Source of the DNA: Gymnothorax reevesii
Lineage: Eukaryota; Chordata; Actinopteri; Anguilliformes; Muraenidae
Assembly (NCBI GenBank): GCA_029721435.1
Contig: CM056574.1
Location: forward strand, 28,257,001 to 28,321,000
DNA: 64,000 nucleotides
Reading direction: 5' to 3'
In this document: positions 58,971 to 64,000 of the stretch, piece after piece
Layout of the letters: every line of letters begins with the position of its first letter
How positions within the stretch are numbered: position 1 is the stretch's first letter
Made by a program: the position numbers and the translations under genes
The notes under the pieces: generated by a model
Databases searched by the model: none
What the model saw: the letters and a program-made list of their open reading frames with translations, nothing else
What the model was told of the DNA's origin: nothing

Positions 58971-59166
58971 CAGAGGTGTATAATCCAGGGTCAGAAAGTA
59001 AAAGTCCATCCCAGGATATTGTTCCAGCCACAAAAGACCTGGCAGCTGACAGTTTTACCACTGAGCTGAAGAATAGTAACAAGTCAAATCTGCTGACAGG
59101 AGTTTACGGTTGGAATGAGAACATGGTAGGATTTTTACTTTCTGACTCCTGGATTATACACCTCTG
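58971..59166. mobile_element. hAT-like MITE with perfect 8-bp TSD
   Basis: Ends CAGAGGTGTATAATCCAGG and CTGGATTATACACCTCTG are inverted, and the repeat continues through GTCAGAAAGTAAAA. The 8-bp target duplication CATGCTAA is exact (58963-58970 and 59167-59174). A CAGRGGTG end and an 8-bp duplication are hAT hallmarks. The 196-bp element is non-coding. Confidence 0.92.
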
Positions 59167-59174
59167 CATGCTAA

Positions 59175-60715
59175 TGTATTCATGAGCAGGTGAAAAGGTC
59201 CTGTCATTTCAGGGGTGTCGAACTATATTCGACAAGGGTAATTAACCAATCAGATTGCGGAAAACACCCACTATTGGTTTACAATAATGAGTAACTGCTG
59301 AGTTAACCTCACTTTCAAATGGTGGCGCATTCACTGAGCTAGAGGCAGTGGCAACAGTACTGCAATAGAAGACGTAAACTGTGTTGAATTGGGCTTCATG
59401 GGATGCTGCATTATGCTGGGTTTAATGGTGACAATATACAGTGGAATCTCAAGTAAAGAGTTGGATCTCCGCCAAGAGGTTGCCAAAGGTTAAAGCGACA
59501 CTTCTCGGCAAAAGTTGCCATAAGACCCGTTACACACTTTGGTCAAATCTCAGTAGTGTTCACATAAACTAGCAACTTACGGCCAGCATTAAGGAGTTTT
59601 TAAAATCTCCAATGTACACGGGGATTGTAGTGAAGATGTGCTTTTGTACACTAGACCCTATATTTCATTTGCTCAATTTCTAGTTTTCAAGTTTTCTGCA
59701 CTTTATGACATGTTCTTCCTCAGGTATTTATTTTACATAAACACATTAACCATCAATAAAGAGCAAAAACCCAAGTCCTCTTTAACCACTATCTTTTCCA
59801 ACGGTGCTGCCCAACAGAGCTGGAGTACGCTGTGGTACCTCCTCTGAGCCCCTCATAACCCCCCTTGTTCCATCAGCAGCAGAGTCCTGTGATTTAGACA
59901 GATTTCCCACGAGGCCAGCAATGCCCCAGCTTTCCTTTCAGGTGACTGAAGTCCGGGCGTGTGGTTCGCTGTGCGGCTCCTGTTGAGTGGCACATTTTTC
60001 CTCCTCCTGCTCTGGGCCATTTTTCTTCATTCTCAGTTACAAGCACAGCATGAAATTCAACAAAACAAAGAACAAGAGAAGCATAAAACCTGAAAACCTG
60101 CCTTTTTTTTTTTTTTAACTTTTTTTATGTGTCCATCACCACGTCGGTCTCAGGTGTTCTCCCACTATTTCTCTCCCTCTCCTGTTCTTATGCTTTTTCA
60201 TAGCAATCCGTTTGTCATCCAATAGAATTCATTTACTTCATTTTGGTTTAGTGGCAGCTTATTGCTCTTTTTCTGGGTGTATTATATTAGCAGTTTTATT
60301 GTTCAGGGAATGCCAAGGGAATCAACCCAATGGGGTATATAATGGCCAGCGATAAGGGGGTGTAGGTTGGCAGACTCAAGTGAAAGTGGCTCACACTCAA
60401 TTTTCAAGAGCAAAATAAAACAAGCTGTGATTTATTTTTCTGAGCTATACAAACTTCCATGTGCGCTGAGTGAGAGACTATGTCAAGACCTGTCCACACC
60501 AACACTAGATTTAATAACCTTATGGCTGAAGAGGGATTTACTGTCCCCCACTAACAGCAACCAGGTGATGGAGTATCTCTCCTGGGTCTGAATCATTCTC
60601 ATGTGATCTCAGTAAATGTGGGCATCTCTATGCTGCGGTTCTCCACTCTGTCTTTGAACTGAATGTGTATTCCTACATTATACCTGGTTTAATTGACTGC
60701 TGTACCCTGCTGTGC
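59175..60715. other. Intergenic DNA, little recognised
   Basis: A short repeat shared with 63942-63983 lies at 59483-59524 and a T run at 60101-60116. No gene recognised. Confidence 0.35.
59483..59524 (+). repeat. 42-bp repeat unit shared with 63942-63983
   Basis: CCAAAGGTTAAAGC....TTC..GGCAAAAGTTGC.ATAAG matches at 33 or so of 42 positions with 63942-63983, in the same orientation. Probably fragments of one dispersed repeat on either side of the gypsy remnant. Confidence 0.5.
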
Positions 60716-60718
60716 ACA

Positions 60719-60747
60719 AGCACACACGCGCGCACACACACACACTA
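60719..60747. repeat. CA/CG dinucleotide tract
   Basis: (CA)n with CGCGCG interruptions. It forms the exact point at which the gypsy integrase sequence stops being recognisable. Confidence 0.85.
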
Positions 60748-61459
60748 GGTCGACGGGTGTTCGGAGCTCGTGCCCTAGCATCAGTGCGGCAGGAGTGCAG
60801 AGGCTGGATTCCTGCACGGCTGAGCGATACGCCCACAGCACCAGCGGTAGATGCTGGTCCCAGTCCCATTGCTGTTGGCTAGCTAGAGTTGCTGGTTGGG
60901 TGGCGAGTGTCCGGTTGAAGCGCTGTACTAATTCGTCACTCTGAGGGTGAAGGGGAGTGATGCGAGTTTTCACAATGCCCAGGCATTTGCAGACAGTGGC
61001 CATTACCTTGGCTTCGAAGTTCCGCCCCTGGTCACTGTGCAGCTCCCCTGGGACTCCGAACCAGACGAACATTTCTTCCACCAGGCGGCTGGCCACCGTC
61101 TCAGTGCTCTGGTCAGGAATAGCGTACGCCTTGGGCCACTTGGTGAAGTAATCCATCGCCACTAGGACGTACCGGTTGCCAGACTCAGTGGTGGGGAATG
61201 GCCCCAGAACATCGGTACCCACTCTCTCCATGGGCGCCCCCACTATGTAGCGCTGCAGTGGGGCGTGTGAAGTCTCGCCAGGACCCTTGTGGGCCGTGCA
61301 GGTATCGCAGCAGTTAACGTGAAGCTCAACGGCTCGGCGGCAGCTCGGCCAATAGAAATGCTGCCGGAGACGATGCAGGGTCTTGTTGACCCCAAAGTGG
61401 CCCGCCCCCACCGAGCCGTGCACCAGTCCAAGGATTTGCAAGCGTAATGAGTGAGGCAT
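60748..61459 (-). pseudogene. Ty3/gypsy integrase, truncated
   Basis: One long frame contains the zinc-binding HHCC region (GSVGAGHFGVNKTLHRLR, then CCDTCTAHKG). The core has VGTDVLGPFP (first Asp) and LHSDQGRNFEA (second Asp). At the third site the family motif ERFN reads QRFNRTL, so the catalytic Glu is Gln. The frame ends in ...HELRTPVDL and then runs into the (CA)n tract, whose codons add a spurious VCVCARVC tail. The C-terminal domain and 3' LTR are missing. Integrase inserts the element's DNA; this copy is inactive by both defects. Pol continues upstream at 61712. Confidence 0.9.
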
Positions 61460-61711
61460 TAGTAGACGCAGCAGGTCATTGCCCCGGCCAGGAGCCTGCC
61501 ACCGCTGATACGCCAGCCCGTCTCGCAGCTCCAGGCTCCCTCGTTACCCCCAGTACGCCTGAAGCTCCAGCCCCCCAGCCGAGACCTCCGGCCAGGTCGG
61601 AAATCAGTTCGGCGCATGGGCGCCATGATAGGGCATCAGCATTTCCATGTAGACGGCCCGCACGGTGCTCAATTGTAAAGTTGTACTCTTGTAATGTCTC
61701 TAACCTCTGTG

Positions 61712-62242
61712 CTACTTGCCCCCTCGGGTTCTTGAACCGCAGGAGCCACGTGAGTGAGGCGTGATCAGTGCGCAGGCGGAGTAGGTGCCCTGGAGGTTGG
61801 GGCGGAAGTGACGGATGGCTAGGATCACGGCCAGCAGCTCTCGGCGTGTGACGCAGTAGTTATTTTCAGCTCGGCTCAGAGCACGACTGTAGTAGGCGAT
61901 TACACGCTCCCCCTCACCGTCCGCCTGTGATAGCACCGCCCCCACGCCTGTATTGCTAGCGTCAGTGTCCATGATGAAGGGCCGGCAGACATCAGGGTAC
62001 GCTAGCACTGGGGCCTGAGTGAGGGCTGTCTTGAGCTGTGCGAAGGCTGCCGCACACTTGTTGGTCCAGTTAAAGACCTGGTGCTTGTCAGTGAGGCGAT
62101 GGAGAGGGCTAGCTATGGAGGCGAAGTCCCGCACGTAGCGCCGATAGTAGCTAGCCAGCCCCAGGAAGCTACGCAGCTCGCCCACGTCCGCCGGTGTCGG
62201 CCACTCTGACACTGCAGTTACCTTAACCGGGTTGGTCGCCAC
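61712..62242 (-). pseudogene. Ty3/gypsy RT connection and RNase H
   Basis: Reads AVSEWPTPADVGELRSFLGL, ASYYRRYVRDFA and APVLAYPDV, the typical gypsy connection between RT and RNase H. It then has FIMDTDASNTGVGAVLSQ (first RNase H Asp) and VTRRELLAVILAIRHFRP (Glu). A frameshift near 61790 moves the rest (a TDHASLTWLLRFKN segment and the tether) into another frame down to about 61600. RNase H removes the RNA strand during reverse transcription. Confidence 0.9.
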
Positions 62243-62379
62243 CCCTCGCTCCCTTACGAGGTGCCCCAGGAACCGTCTCCCTCCGGAGAAGCTGGCACTT
62301 CCGGGGATTCAACCATTGCCCAGCCAGTCCAATTTGCAATAAACATCTCAGTTAGATTCTCGAGAGCTTGCTCAAAGTT

Positions 62380-62800
62380 GCTGGCGTGCACCAAGAGGTC
62401 GTCTAGGTGCAAGACACAGTGACTTCAAGGGACGGTCGACAGCACTCTTTCCATGAGCCGTTCAAAGGTCGCCGAAGCATTGCAAAGGCCGAACGGCATT
62501 ACCCGAAAATGCCACAATCCCCCCCTATGGCGAAGGCTTAGCTTTAGCACTAGGAGCTAGCCTCACTTGCCAGTATCCACTGCGGAGGTCCAGCGAGCCG
62601 GACCAACTGGACCCCGCGATGTGGTCTAGCGCTTCGTCAATGCGTGGTAGAGGATAGGCGTCTTTGCGGGTAACTGCATTAAGTTGCCGATAGTCAACAC
62701 AAAACCGCCACTCTCCATTTTTTTTACGCTCTAGTACAGCAGAAGCCGCCCACGGGCTGTCTGAGGGCTCTATGACACCAGCTGCAGCCATCTCTCTCAC
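62380..62800 (-). pseudogene. Ty3/gypsy reverse transcriptase, broken
   Basis: The 91-codon frame from 62800 has GVIEPSDSPWAASAVLERKK, WRFCVDYRQLNAVT and SLDLRSGYWQVRL, the RT fingers and motif A with the first catalytic Asp. It then breaks. In the next frame (62520-62380) FRVMPFGLCNASATFERLM (motif B) is followed by HLDDLLVHA, where family members have YxDD, so the Tyr is His. A stop lies between these two blocks. Non-functional. Confidence 0.9.
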
Positions 62801-63480
62801 CTTTTCTCCGCTACCAGCCGCTTGGACAATGATAACCGATGGGGGTGCAGGCGAATAGGTGCGGCATCCCCAGTGTCAATGGTGTGCTGCACCAAATCTG
62901 TCTGCATGCATTCCTCATCGCGCACTGCGAAAAGATCTGCGTTATCAGTCAACAAGCGGTACAGTTGCTGGAACTGAGAAGGGGTGAGTCCACTGCAGCT
63001 GCGTCGCCACAGCTCGCGGACGGCCTCAGCTGTCTCGGCTGAGGGTGAGGCAGGGCATGAAGAAGGAGACGGGCGGATGGTGGCGGGGCTGCTCCCGGGG
63101 CCAGCACGCTGGATAGGGGGCTGGCTAGCATGCTGCATGGGCTCTGGTGGGCTAGCTAGCAGATCGGCGGGGGGCCGTGTGTTGGCTGTGTAGGCCCAGC
63201 GAGCTCTTCTCGCCGCCCGCTTACTTTTTGCAGCTCGGTGCAATGGAACTGTGGTTTGGCCGATGGTGAGTGTAGCCTCTGCTTTATCAACTGTAGCTCT
63301 CCATGATGCTAACAAGTCCAGGCCTATGATACATGCTTCCCCAATATCTGCTAGCCAGAACTCCTGTTCGGCTAGGTGGCTATCCACAGCCACGCTCACT
63401 GTCTTCTTGCCCTTCATGCCCATCCTCTGGCCGGTCACGGTCGGTTCCCAGGTGGCGTTGGGGAGCGTTCGTTGGCCGGA
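62797..63480 (-). pseudogene. Ty3/gypsy protease C-terminus and linker
   Basis: Within a 302-codon frame, WLADIGEACIIGLDLLASW marks the end of a gypsy protease (IIGLD is the hydrophobic-G-x-D motif). A long Pro/Ser-rich linker follows, then the pre-RT segment ending DTGDAAPIRLHPHRLS. The protease active site (D-T/S-G) is missing: upstream of about 63450 the frame is unrelated sequence reading into the LTR. An internal deletion has removed gag, the primer site and the protease N-terminus. Confidence 0.8.
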
Positions 63481-63549
63481 CGAGGGAGATGGTGGCCCAG
63501 TGCACGGCAGGGTTGGCCGTCCAGTCGGCAGTCTATGTACAGCCCACCG

Positions 63550-63876
63550 GCCCCACCCAGCCGGCCCGCCCGCCCGCGGATACGCACCTTGCTCAGCCGC
63601 CCTAAAAAGGGCAGACTGGAATTTTCGCTCGTCCCCCCTTAAAAGGGCAGAATGATGTTGTTCGGCCCTGAAAAGGGCCGTTTCTTCGTCTCGAACAACG
63701 CTCATTTTTATTTAATAACAAACATCATCATCTCCGGCTGGAAACTCAGCCCTCTTATACCCCCCACCCCGGACCTGATAGGCTCTCTCTCCTTCCCCAG
63801 GTGCAGCTAATAGCGATACTCTGCTGTTTAATTTCAACTTTAACAGGCAAACACGAACTGGGGCAGGATCGCCACA
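63550..63876 (-). repeat. Partial gypsy 5' LTR
   Basis: On the minus strand TGTGGCGATCCTGCC starts at 63876. A TATA-like TATAAG is at 63759-63754 and AATAAA at 63712-63707, a compact LTR promoter/polyadenylation layout. The left limit is uncertain because a deletion joins LTR to pol. No matching 3' LTR is in the window. Confidence 0.55.
63600..63679 (-). repeat. Three spaced GCCCTTTTNAGGGC palindromes
   Basis: CCCTAAAAAGGGC (63600-63612), CCCTTAAAAGGGC (63636-63648) and GGCCCTGAAAAGGGCC (63664-63679) are imperfect palindromes about 30 bp apart, just downstream of the LTR polyadenylation signal. Read on the minus strand in one frame they encode ALFRA, ALLRG and ALFRA. Confidence 0.75.
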
Positions 63877-64000
63877 ATAAATATATACAAAAGTATATAT
63901 ATTGCACTTATTGGTGTAGATCCAACTTTTTACATAAGTAACCAAAAGTTAAAGCATTGCTTCCAGGCAAAAGTTGCGATAAGAGTTAAAATATGATCCG
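63877..64000. other. Flank right of gypsy LTR
   Basis: AT-rich (ATATATAC repeats), then the repeat unit 63942-63983 shared with 59483-59524. The window ends here. Confidence 0.4.

Noticed and set aside
60693..61165. Plus-strand frames opposite gypsy integrase
   Set aside because: Antisense shadows of a well-supported integrase reading.
63251..63655. 134-codon plus-strand frame
   Set aside because: Opposite the gypsy protease/LTR sequence, GC-rich composition explains its length.
1..64000. CRISPR array, bacterial operon or phage-like system
   Set aside because: No spaced short repeats with unique spacers and no prokaryotic gene structure; tandem arrays found have long, contiguous units.

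Overview
This window is vertebrate, almost certainly ray-finned fish, non-coding DNA packed with transposable elements. The evidence is the mix of families: Tc1/mariner, hAT (two lineages) and TTAA-flanked piggyBac-like elements, palindromic MITEs, CR1/L2/Rex-type LINE pieces whose tails end in short AATAAA-type motifs, tRNA-headed SINE-like repeats, (CA)n tracts, a Ty3/gypsy pol and an endogenous retrovirus. I find no convincing host gene. One 116-codon open frame at 35518-35868 could be a host exon. No bacterial-style genes, operons, CRISPR arrays or tRNA genes are visible.

Layout. 1-8 kb: a solo LTR (645-1122, 4-bp target duplication), a fish dispersed repeat with a TTAA-flanked MITE inside it, a deleted Tc1 element (3810-4349) and SINE-like repeats. 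8-11.8 kb: a Tc1 transposase pseudogene abutting an intron-containing hAT transposase pseudogene, then a LINE tail. 12.5-19.3 kb: degenerate ~165-bp tandem repeats and two TTAA-flanked elements (14067-15564 and 17354-19310). 21.4-26.9 kb: a SINE-like repeat split by a MITE, a ~2-kb solo LTR (23065-25451) split by a second copy of the first solo-LTR family, and a BED-finger hAT pseudogene. 27-40 kb: gene-poor DNA with several hairpin MITEs and a 152-bp tandem repeat. 40.8-47 kb: LINE reverse transcriptase, a LINE endonuclease piece and a Tc1 pseudogene. 58-59.2 kb: a Tc1 fragment, an inverted repeat and a hAT-like MITE. 60.7-63.9 kb: a decayed Ty3/gypsy pol and its LTR on the minus strand.

The most informative locus is the minus-strand endogenous retrovirus at 48380-57173. 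It has two ~2.03-kb LTRs that are almost identical, an ATTC target duplication, a polypurine tract and a tRNA-Trp-type primer binding site carrying a 2-nt insertion. A Gag with an N-terminal coiled coil, major-homology-like region and one zinc knuckle is interrupted by one in-frame TAG. A second in-frame TAG separates Gag from protease. The reverse transcriptase/RNase H is missing, so protease is followed almost directly by integrase. The older solo LTR at 23065-25451 belongs to the same family.

All homology calls come from reading motifs by eye. No database was searched, and percent identities are rough counts.
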